Of a stretch of DNA of 33,867 nucleotides, positions 8,089 through 16,600 are shown one piece after another; within the stretch, counting starts at the first letter, position 1; each line of letters starts with the position of its first letter. The notes below the pieces were generated by a model. That model did not search any database, was not told where the DNA came from, and saw nothing but the letters and a program-made list of their open reading frames with translations. A program made the position numbers and the translations under genes. The stretch covers positions 1 to 33,867 of the forward strand of contig DWYB01000051.1 in assembly GCA_019118885.1 (NCBI GenBank), given 5' to 3'. Origin of the DNA: Candidatus Mediterraneibacter surreyensis (GTDB lineage Bacteria; Bacillota; Clostridia; Lachnospirales; Lachnospiraceae).

Positions 8089-8931
8089 TTATTTCACAGC
8101 ACCGTTTACCACACCGTTGATGATCTGTTTCTGGCAGATCACGTAGAATATGATGATCGGAATCAACGCCAGCAAATAAGATGCGAACGCCAGATTATAG
8201 TTCGTACCGAACTGTGTCTGGAACGTCAGCTGTGCCAGCGGCAGTGTGTTCTGTCCTTTTCCTGACATAATGATCAACGGAGTCATAACGTCATTCCATA
8301 CAGCCAGAGCCGTGATTACTGCTACTGTTGCGTGCATTGGCTTCATGATCGGGAAGATGATCTTCCAGAAAGTACGCCATGTGCTTGCTCCGTCCACTCT
8401 CGCCGCTTCTTCAAGCGCGATCGGGATGTTTACAAGGTATCCTGTATAGAGAAGTAAGTTCATCGGCATATAGAATACCACATAAAGGATAATAACGCCA
8501 GCCCAATTATCAAGGTGCATCTCTGCAGTCTGTTTTGCCAGGGGCATCATCAGGATTGCAAACGGCACAAACATACCGCTTACAATGAAAAGATAAATCA
8601 GGTTATAAATCTTACTGTGCGCTTTGTTTCTTCCCACTGCATATCCCATAAGAGAATGAAGGAGCAGGCAGAGCACTACAGTGCTGATCGTTACAAGAAG
8701 GCTGTTCCCGAGGGAGCGCCAGAAATCGGTCAGCTCCATAGCCTGTGCAAAGTTGCTTAAGCTCCAGTGTGCAGGCAGCGACAGGATTCCGGAGATACTG
8801 TTCGTCATCTCCGTAGGCTGTTTGAACGCGATTACAATCGTCATATACAGCGGAAATGCCACCGTAATAAGACCGATAAACAGAAGGATCGTAATGGGCC
8901 AGTTTACTCTTGCTTTCATTTTCTCATACAT
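8089..8931 (-). CDS. Sugar ABC transporter permease, MalG/MsmG type
   Basis: Second inner-membrane permease of a carbohydrate uptake (CUT1) ABC importer, 280 residues with six predicted membrane helices. The ATPase-contacting EAA loop is visible as EEAARVDGASTWRTFWKIIFPIMKP around residues 175-200. The start overlaps the stop of the upstream permease (TAATG), showing translational coupling, with AAGGAGGAA upstream. No ATPase gene is encoded nearby, so the transporter presumably uses a shared MsmK-type ATPase elsewhere, as is common in Firmicutes. Confidence 0.93.
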   Translation of the reverse strand: MYEKMKARVNWPITILLFIGLITVAFPLYMTIVIAFKQPTEMTNSISGILSLPAHWSLSNFAQAMELTDFWRSLGNSLLVTISTVVLCLLLHSLMGYAVGRNKAHSKIYNLIYLFIVSGMFVPFAILMMPLAKQTAEMHLDNWAGVIILYVVFYMPMNLLLYTGYLVNIPIALEEAARVDGASTWRTFWKIIFPIMKPMHATVAVITALAVWNDVMTPLIIMSGKGQNTLPLAQLTFQTQFGTNYNLAFASYLLALIPIIIFYVICQKQIINGVVNGAVK

Positions 8932-9803
8932 TATAACTGTTCCTCCTTCTTACTTGATATAGACATCTGCGCTACGGAAATCGCAACGATCACGATGAAA
9001 AATACAACCGCATTCGCACTCTGATAACCGAAACTTCCACCTGACAGACCATTGTTGTAGATCAGGTAGGAAATCGACTCTGTACTCTGCTCCGGCCCGC
9101 CCTTTGTCATAGCCATGATCTGATCGAATACCATCAGGAAGTTCTTGACGCACAGAACCATGTTGATCGTAAAGAACGGAATGATCAGAGGGAATGTAAG
9201 GTATCTGAACTTCTTCCAGCCTGTAGCTCCATCCAGATCGCCTGCTTCATATACATCTTCCGGCACTGTCTGAAGACCTGAGATGTAAATGATCGTATTC
9301 ATGGCGATTGACTGCCATGCACACACAATCACGATCGCGATCCATGCCGTCTTGCTGTTTGACAGCATACTTCCGCTCAGAGCGTCGATTCCGAGAGCCT
9401 CGCCAAGCCCCGGAAGGATATAGGTAAAGAAATACTGGAAGATATAACCTACAACCAGCGCTCCGAGTACATTCGGAACGAAGTAAGCCGCTCTTAAGAA
9501 TGTCTTTCCTTTAATCTTGCTGTTCAGGCCAAGGGCAAGGATCAGACTGATCACGTTCGTCAGGATCGTCGCCACAACAGCCAGTTTAATCGTGAACAGG
9601 TATGACCCGCCGATTCTGGGATCTGTAAACAGATCCATATAGTTTCTGAATCCGACAAAATCATATGTACCAAAGCCTTTAAAATTCGTAAAACTGTAGA
9701 TCACACCGCGGATCAGCGGTACTGTATTGAAGCAGACAAACAGTGCCAGAATCGGTATTGTGATCAGCATATATGTCCGCTTGCTGTCATTTACTTTTTT
9801 CAT
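8931..9803 (-). CDS. Sugar ABC transporter permease, MalF/MsmF type
   Basis: First permease of the CUT1 importer, 290 residues with about six transmembrane helices. The EAA motif is seen as YEAGDLDGATGWKKFRYLTFPLI near residues 190-210. Start at 9803 has AAAGGAG upstream and follows the binding-protein gene by 19 bases. It pairs with the downstream MsmG-type permease to form the translocation channel for alpha-galactosides. Confidence 0.93.
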   Translation of the reverse strand: MKKVNDSKRTYMLITIPILALFVCFNTVPLIRGVIYSFTNFKGFGTYDFVGFRNYMDLFTDPRIGGSYLFTIKLAVVATILTNVISLILALGLNSKIKGKTFLRAAYFVPNVLGALVVGYIFQYFFTYILPGLGEALGIDALSGSMLSNSKTAWIAIVIVCAWQSIAMNTIIYISGLQTVPEDVYEAGDLDGATGWKKFRYLTFPLIIPFFTINMVLCVKNFLMVFDQIMAMTKGGPEQSTESISYLIYNNGLSGGSFGYQSANAVVFFIVIVAISVAQMSISSKKEEQL

Positions 9804-9822
9804 AATCTACCCCGCTCCTTTC

Positions 9823-11106
9823 CTAGTCGGAAGTTCCGTGTTCTTCGTTGTATTCCTGAACCTCACGGATAATATCTCTGTTATATCTCTGCCAGTCTTT
9901 ATCAAACTTGGCAAGGAATGCATCCACATCCTTATTGATGATCAATGTCTGGATCTGTGCGTCAACAGCCATCTCTGACGGATAATAGTGATCCTGATAA
10001 TCCGTCATGTTGCCGGACTCGATGTAGGATTTCATACCGTCAAGCATGGGCGCCAGCTCAAAGTCACCCTCCTTACAGGGAACAGCATTCTGATCATCGA
10101 TATATGCCTGGATATTTTCATCTTCCATCAGGAAATCGAGTACCTCATATGCTTCTTCCTTATGCTCGCACGCAGCGGTAACGGCAAACATAAGGTCTAC
10201 ACCGGAGTTCAGTGTATTCTTGTCCGCATCGTCATTACCCGGTGTTACGAACGAATCGATGTTCATATCCGGATTTACGGAAAGAATCTGCGGTACTGCA
10301 TAACTTCCGATCGGGTACATTGCAGACTCACCGTTTGCAAACGCCGTACACGCATCATTATAACCATAAGCAACCGGATCGTCCGGTCCGTAGCTTACCA
10401 GCTCAAGACACTTCTCAGCCACCTCTCTGTAATTGTCCGTAAATGTCGTCTCGCCTGCATTGACCTTCTTACACGTGTCGGCCGGCGCAAGATCTACTGC
10501 AAGAGAGTTCCACGGCGCCAGACAGGTCCATGTATCACGGAAACCGAAATAGAACGGCAGGATTCCCTCTGACTTGATCTCCTCACACAGGTTGATCAGT
10601 TCATCCCAGGATTCAGGAATCTGCCAGCCGTGCTCTTCAAACATATCTTTATTGTACAGGATACCTGCTGCATTTGCTACATAGGGCACACCAAACACTC
10701 CGTCTTTCGGAGTGATCTCAAGGTTCTCCAGAATATCCAGATATGACTGCTTTACATCCGCCAGTCCCGGATAATCAGATACATCTGCAAGAATATCCGC
10801 ATCAACATAGTAAGAATAGTTAATATCTCCGCCTATTCCGATGATGTCCGGATAATCCTCACGGACGAACCTTGTTCTCATGATCGTGCTTGCATCGTTC
10901 GGAGAACTGATGGTCAGGTGAATGTCGTCGTGAGTTGCATTAAACTGCTCTTCCACCTGATCGAAGTACGTTGCCGCCTCCGGCTTGTACTGCAGGATCT
11001 CGATTTCCGTCACTCCGCTGTTCTCGTCCGAACCGCATCCCGGAAGAATCACTGCTGCAAGCATGGACGCTGCAAGTACCGCACTGATCGCTTTTTTCTT
11101 TTTCAT
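9823..11106 (-). CDS. Extracellular sugar-binding lipoprotein, MsmE/RafE type
   Basis: Membrane-anchored solute-binding protein that delivers the sugar to the two permeases. It has 427 residues with a Lys-rich N-terminus, a hydrophobic segment and the lipobox LPGC, giving an acylated Cys24 after signal peptidase II cleavage. The rest has the extracellular solute-binding family 1 fold pattern. Start at 11106 is preceded by GGAAGGAG. It is the first gene of the operon and is read from the divergent control region shared with the AraC regulator. From operon context the ligand is likely an alpha-galactoside such as raffinose or melibiose (inference). Confidence 0.93.
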   Translation of the reverse strand: MKKKKAISAVLAASMLAAVILPGCGSDENSGVTEIEILQYKPEAATYFDQVEEQFNATHDDIHLTISSPNDASTIMRTRFVREDYPDIIGIGGDINYSYYVDADILADVSDYPGLADVKQSYLDILENLEITPKDGVFGVPYVANAAGILYNKDMFEEHGWQIPESWDELINLCEEIKSEGILPFYFGFRDTWTCLAPWNSLAVDLAPADTCKKVNAGETTFTDNYREVAEKCLELVSYGPDDPVAYGYNDACTAFANGESAMYPIGSYAVPQILSVNPDMNIDSFVTPGNDDADKNTLNSGVDLMFAVTAACEHKEEAYEVLDFLMEDENIQAYIDDQNAVPCKEGDFELAPMLDGMKSYIESGNMTDYQDHYYPSEMAVDAQIQTLIINKDVDAFLAKFDKDWQRYNRDIIREVQEYNEEHGTSD

Positions 11107-11189
11107 AGTTGTTTCAGCTCCTTCCTTTTAGCTTTTCCACTTATGAAATTATTATAACATTATAAAAATTTTATAAAATATCTGGATTA

Positions 11190-11225
11190 TCTGTGTTTTA
11201 TACCACAATGCGACTTATATGTCAT
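11190..11225 (-). promoter_or_regulatory. Predicted promoter of the alpha-galactoside operon
   Basis: On the minus strand ATGACA (11220-11225) and TATAAA (11197-11202) are 17 bases apart, each one mismatch from consensus. One arm of the AATGCGAC inverted repeat falls in the spacer and the other lies just upstream of the -35, a layout expected for AraC-type control. Confidence 0.65.
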
Positions 11226-11247
11226 TTTTGATAAGTAGGGTCGCATT
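11207..11247. promoter_or_regulatory. Inverted-repeat operator candidate for the AraC regulator
   Basis: AATGCGAC (11207-11214) and its exact complement GTCGCATT (11240-11247) are separated by 25 bases, and inner TTAT/ATAA blocks extend the symmetry. The site lies between the divergent binding-protein and regulator genes and overlaps the operon promoter. Assignment to the AraC protein is inference from position. Confidence 0.6.
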
Positions 11248-11340
11248 TGGGAATATTTTAGTTTATAATCTCTTTAAAAGCGGAAAATCATATTAAGAGG
11301 ATAAACAAAACATGCCTTAAAACAGAAGGGAGAATTCTCT

Positions 11341-12192
11341 ATGAACGATTCTGTATTTACTGTATTCCCAAGCGAAAATTTCGTTGATCTGTGCCTGTAC
11401 CAGTTCGGAAGAGAACAGTGCCCGCCCGCTTACTCTTTCGGACCGGCAACGAGAAATCACTATCTCTTTCACTATGTCCTGTCCGGAACCGGAAAACTGA
11501 TCGCCGACGATTCGAAAGGAGAATCGCACGAATATCAGATTCACAGCGGTCAGGGATTTATGATCTTCCCCCGTCAGATCACAACTTATATTGCAGACGA
11601 AAAGCTCCCGTGGGAATACACATGGCTGGAATTTGACGGAATGCGCGCAAGAGAAGTGATTGAAACATCAGGAATGAGCCCGGACCATCCGGTCTATCAC
11701 GCTTCGCATAAAGATCTGCGGGAAAGCATGGCTGACGAGATGACTTACATTTCAGACCATGGAAACTCCTCTTCTTTCCACCTGATCGGACATCTGTATC
11801 TCTTTGTGGATTACCTCGCCCGTTCTTCCGCAACTACACAACTTACCTCCGGCGGAAAAGTGCGGGATTTCTATATCAAAGAAGCGCTGAACTATATTGA
11901 ACAGAACTTCCAGAATGATATCACCGTAGAAGGTATCGCTTCTTTCTGCGGGCTGAACCGAACCTACTTCGGCCGGATTTTTAAAGAAACGGTAGGAAAA
12001 TCACCTCAGCAGTTCCTGCTCAACTATCGTATGACAAAAGCTGCAGAACTGCTGAAACTGACTAATCTTTCCATCAGTGATATCGGAAATGCCGTAGGCT
12101 ATCCCAACCAGCTGCACTTTTCAAGAGCATTCAAAAATGTGTTTGGAATATCTCCAAGAGAATGGCGTAATAAGAATCATGTGATGAAATAA
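11341..12192 (+). CDS. AraC-family transcriptional regulator (MsmR/RafR-like)
   Basis: Probable sugar-responsive activator of the divergent alpha-galactoside operon. The 283 residues comprise an N-terminal cupin ligand-binding domain (about 20-165, with HYVLSGTGKL and FMIFPRQ) and a C-terminal double helix-turn-helix (about 180-280), ending with the AraC signature GYPNQLHFSRAFKNVFGISPREWR. AAGGGAGAA lies 7 bases before the ATG. A TATAAT at 11264-11269 is a likely -10 with a poor -35. The stop codon lies directly next to the large inverted-repeat element at 12193-13055. Confidence 0.93.
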   Translation: MNDSVFTVFPSENFVDLCLYQFGREQCPPAYSFGPATRNHYLFHYVLSGTGKLIADDSKGESHEYQIHSGQGFMIFPRQITTYIADEKLPWEYTWLEFDGMRAREVIETSGMSPDHPVYHASHKDLRESMADEMTYISDHGNSSSFHLIGHLYLFVDYLARSSATTQLTSGGKVRDFYIKEALNYIEQNFQNDITVEGIASFCGLNRTYFGRIFKETVGKSPQQFLLNYRMTKAAELLKLTNLSISDIGNAVGYPNQLHFSRAFKNVFGISPREWRNKNHVMK

Positions 12193-13055
12193 ATTTTGAT
12201 TTTTCGGACTGAATGCCAATGGGACAAGGTCCGAAACCAGACGGAGACGAGGCAATGAAATACTTTTTAAGATAACCGGCATGTGCTTCAGGCTCCGCTC
12301 CGTAATTCGGGGAAAATTAAAGGTTCTGAAAGCTGACTAAAAGCAAAGTCTGAAAATGGGAAACTCGTCTTCGACTCAAACACCCCATTTTCAGGCTTAA
12401 CGTCATCATTCAGAGCCTTAACTTTTCCATCGAATTACTTCGAAGTTGCCTTCCTCACATACCAGTCATCTCTTTAAAGGCTTTCAATGCCTCGTCTCCA
12501 TCTGTTTCTGCTTTATCGGATTCGGCAGCCAGTCCGACAAATATGAAAGCTAAAGAAACCGGTTAAAGGGGTAAATAATAGAGAAGAAGTTATTTATTGG
12601 TTTGGCGGAGAACCGTTTCCGGTTATGGAGATTTCTGGTTCCGCTTGTTCGTTTTATATCTGCAGAGAACATCCCGTGTCAAGCCTGCGAAGCACCTGTT
12701 TATAGGCAAGGGCTTGACACGGGATCTTCCTGCAGATAAATATTAATCAAGCGGACCTGAAATCAATTCGGCTCGAATTCGAACCGACAGATCAACAAAT
12801 CCTATATCGGCCGAAACAATGAGATCATAGTCGGGGAAGTCGCTTCTTCTACCCGTATGCATGAGAATTTTCGGAATGGGAAAGAAAGCAGCCGGGAGGC
12901 AGGTATTGCGTACGCACCGTTGGAGCAGCGTCGATACTTAGAGCGCGTCTTTTGCGCTCTTATGTACCGCTACGCTGCGACCGAATGAAAATGTGTGCGT
13001 TAGCAATACCTGCCTCCCGGCGGATACTTTATCAGTCCGAAAAATCGGAATTTTC
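12193..13055. ncRNA. Large nested inverted-repeat element, candidate structured RNA of about 850 nt
   Basis: This gene-free stretch between two convergent stop codons is almost entirely made of long complementary arms. Closing stem: 12198-12212 with 13032-13046, 15 perfect pairs. Inside it, in order: a long rod (12233-12260/12482-12508, then 12263-12285/12456-12479, 12302-12309/12431-12438, 12311-12329/12410-12428, 12348-12360/12384-12396); a small hairpin (12557-12562/12619-12624 with 12572-12578/12590-12596); a second rod (12630-12647/12748-12764, 12657-12665/12730-12738, 12671-12685/12711-12725 perfect); a near-palindrome at 12768-12787; and a third rod (12891-12909/13003-13021 perfect, 12925-12931/12972-12978, 12940-12946/12954-12960). 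No long open frame is found. AATTTT lies at each outer edge (12192-12197 and 13049-13054), so a transposed element with terminal repeats is the alternative. The strand is undecided, with a slight preference for minus. Confidence 0.6.
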
Positions 13056-13535
13056 TTAAACCAGCTCTATCGCCTGTTTCCCCGACAGATGTTCTATCGC
13101 CATCTCCAGCATGCATAGCGGCTTCCATTCCCGTTCGATGGCTTGATCCCGGTTTTCGGCTGTGTCATCAGGGGCATATTTAACCGCCAGCTTTTCAATG
13201 GCAGAGCGTTTCTCTGTGTCGTCTTCCACAATGCGTATTCTGCCGAAAGCGATGACGCTGCGGAAGTATGTAGTATATTCTGCCGGCACGATCTGATCCT
13301 GATCGATGACACAGAATGAAGCTTTGGCATTTTTTAACATGGCGTCGATCTTATGACCTCTTTTTGCACTGTGGAACCAGAGCTTCTCACCGTCATAGAC
13401 ATAACTTACGGGCACTGCATAGGGGTAACCGTCATCTCCATGGAGAGCCAGAACTCCTGATGTTCCATTGTATAATATACTGTCACATTCTTCTTTTGAT
13501 AATTTCTGCTTTTTTCTGCGCATTTCGCGAAACAT
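13056..13535 (-). CDS. Pyridoxamine 5'-phosphate oxidase-fold flavoprotein
   Basis: A 159-residue split-barrel protein of the PNPOx-like/NimA-like group, expected to bind FMN or F420-type flavins. The family signature is seen in GVLALHGDDGYPYAVPVSYVYDGEKLWFHSAKRGHKIDAM (residues about 30-70) and in SFCVIDQDQIVPAEYTTYFRSVIAFGRI. Similar proteins are often annotated as nitroimidazole-resistance proteins, but the substrate is unknown. Start at 13535 has GGGAGGAAA upstream. Its stop codon touches the structured element, and transcripts reading past the stop would enter that element. Confidence 0.88.
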   Translation of the reverse strand: MFREMRRKKQKLSKEECDSILYNGTSGVLALHGDDGYPYAVPVSYVYDGEKLWFHSAKRGHKIDAMLKNAKASFCVIDQDQIVPAEYTTYFRSVIAFGRIRIVEDDTEKRSAIEKLAVKYAPDDTAENRDQAIEREWKPLCMLEMAIEHLSGKQAIELV

Positions 13536-13650
13536 AGTATTTCCTCCCTGAACTGTTCCGATTTATTTCCAATAATATCATATTGTATACGAAAATGAAA
13601 ACAGATACAATCAGTCCGTAATAATAAAACAGAAAGGATTGAGACGGAAG

Positions 13651-16600
13651 ATGAGGAAAGTAAGAGCCTTGCTGGCAGCGGCGGTACTGATGTGCGGACT
13701 CTTATGGATTGGAGCAGATGTATTCGGGGCAGACAATCTGGAAATGCAGGTGTCGTCCGGGACGACGGAAGCGGCGCCCGGAGAGGATATTACACTAACA
13801 TTTTCGCTTGCCGGCTATGACGATATTCAGGAGGGGATTTACGCGCTGGAAGCGACTCTTGAATATGATACAGATATTTTTGAAACTGTGGAAGAGCCGG
13901 ATTTTGAGACATTGTCCGGCTGGGAGCAGCTTCGGTATAATGCCGATAACGGGCAGTTTGCAGTGATCAATAAGAATGGGAGCGTGGAGGACGAAGCTGC
14001 ATTTCAGCTGACATTGACTGCAAAGACTCAGACTGAGATAAAAGAGACGACAATTACGCTCAAGAATGTTTCTGTGTCTGAAGGAAAAGAAGATATTTTC
14101 CTGGAGGATACTGAATTTCAAATGGCGGTAGATTCAGATGAGCAGCCGGAGAACGGCGGCGGGGAGGACGTACCGGAAGAACCGGATGAAACGCCGGAGG
14201 ACTCTGATGAACAGCCGGAAATTCCAGAAGAAAATCCAGAGGAGACACCGGAAAGGCCGGATGAGGTTCCAGACGGCACGGGAGAAGTATCCGGAGATGA
14301 TAACAGCAGCGTGGAAGATGACCAAAACGGAATGTCTGAAAATATAGAAGATTCTCAGACGAATGCAGATAGTGAAGATCCAGTGCAGATGTCGACGGAA
14401 CAGCAGTCCGGAGACCAGGAGAAGGTACAGACCGGGGATACAACTGGTGGGCTCATCTTTTTTGCCATGCTGCTTCTGGTATCCCTTTCGGTATTGGGAG
14501 GAATTCTAGTCACCAGAACAAGAAAAAGAAAACAGAATAAGAATGGCCCGAAGATACTTGCCGGGCTGATCCTATGTAGTATACTTGCCGTATCAGCAGG
14601 TATCCGAACGGAGGCGGCAAGAGAAAAGGGAGATGTAGACAGGGATGGAAGTATAGATTATACAGATGTGGAATTGATCCAGAAGCACTTAATCGATCTG
14701 GAGATTCTCGGACAGGACGCTCAGGAGCCGGCAGATCTCAATGATGACGGGAAACTTACAGTGACTGATCTGGCGCTTCTCGTCCGCATGATTGAAAACC
14801 GGACGGATGACGAGACCCCCCCAGACCCGGAAGACCCGTCAGAACCCGGAGAGCCGTCGGAACCTGAAGAACCCTCAGAACCCGGAGAGCCGTCGGAACC
14901 TGAAGAACCCTCGGAACCCGGAGAGCCGTCGGACCCGGAAGGCCCATCAGAACCCGGAGAGCCGTCGGAACCTGAAGAACCAACGGATCCGGAAGAGCCG
15001 GCAGAGCCGGAAAATCCGTCGGATCCGGAAGAACCTGAAGAGGAGATACAGGAAGCTATCGAGCTCAAGGATATCACAGATACAACTCTGTATTACAGTG
15101 AAGGTGGAAAGACAGAGGAGATAGACATACTGGATATTACAAAAGGGCTTCCGGAAGATCCGGAGAATTACTTTGCAGTGATCGGGATGGAGAGCCTGCC
15201 GGATCTTTATACGGGGATCTCGGAGTTCAGACAGGAAAAAAGCGGAACAGTTTCGGCGGTGATCGATCAGGAAAATGTGATCCGGTATGATGCCGACGGA
15301 AACCGCATAGAAGAGTATGCTTTTCCGGTCGCTTACAGAGATAAAGAGGGTGAGCATCCTCTGATCAAGAGCGCCCAGGAGCTGTTTGATAAGATGGCAG
15401 CCGAACCGAAGGGAACATTTGAACTGACGGAGAATCTGGACGCTTCAGGAATTTCTGCGGACGCCCCTGCGGTTGCAGGCACGTTTACCGGGGAGCTGGA
15501 TGGAAACGGCTTCCGGATACGGAACCTGCCAACTTCATTATTCGGCACGCTGAGCGGGGCGCATATCCATGACCTTGTGATCGAGGACGCGGCGGTCACT
15601 GCTCAGAGAAGCGGAATCCTCGCCAATTTTATCCAGAGACAGTCTATCGTAGAAGATGTTTTTATTATAGATTCTTCGGTGTCAAACAGTGTGGATGAGA
15701 TGGGGGCTTTTGCGGGTAAACTTTCGGACTCAACGATACGCAGAAGCGCCTCTGTCAATGTTTCGTTAAGAGGACTGGTGGCGGTCGGCGGAATCGTCGG
15801 CAGGACGGAGGCGGGAGCTCTGATCGAAGACTGTTATGTTACAGGCAAGGTGCAGGGAACCTACGACCACCCGAGTCTTGGAGCCAGAACAGGAGGAATC
15901 ACCGGCTGGCACGGAGGAGGAAAGATCAGCCGCTGTTATACGAATGCAGAGATCATTGCTCCGGCGAAAAAAGGAAACGGTGGTATCATCGGCGGGCCGA
16001 ATACAGGAAGTCCGGTGATTGAGTACAGTCTGAGCATGAGTACGGGAGCAGGCTTCCGGATTGCTGGATTCGATGTCCTGGAAAGTGTGAAAGAGGTATA
16101 TGAGTATTCCGGTTCCGGCAGTGCAACAAATGTGACGGAGGCCAATGGAAACAATGTAAAAGAAACAGATGCGGTTTATGATCGGACATTTTATGAGGAT
16201 ATCCTCGGGTTTGACGGAAAGGTCTGGGATTTGGAGGGGCTTGCTCTTAAGAAGCTTCCGATACTGTCAGATTCTCCTGTCGAGGACAACAGTTACGGAA
16301 TCCCTTCCTATAATGAAGTGAAAGACCACGAAGACTATCAGGCGGAGAGGGAGACGGTTTATGCCAATATGGCGGAAATCATGCCGTTCGCGGACACCGC
16401 GCTGTGGGTAGAATATGGAAACGGGCTGTCCGGATCAGACCCTCTTGCGGCAAAGAAGATCAAATACGTGCTGCCTCTTGACGGGCAGGGAACGTATGTG
16501 GCGGGAATCCACAGGGAAACACCGGGAAGAGCGGTAAAGATCCGCGTCATATTTGAGGATGATACGAGGCAGGAATATTCCCTTACTGAAGCAAAATTAG

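Noticed and set aside
12193-13055. Group II intron or retron RNA
   Set aside because: No reverse transcriptase gene is near, and no domain V-like hairpin or GTGYG start was found.
13639-13651. TTG start for the large surface protein
   Set aside because: It directly abuts the AAGGA ribosome site; the ATG four codons later is better placed and begins a normal signal peptide.
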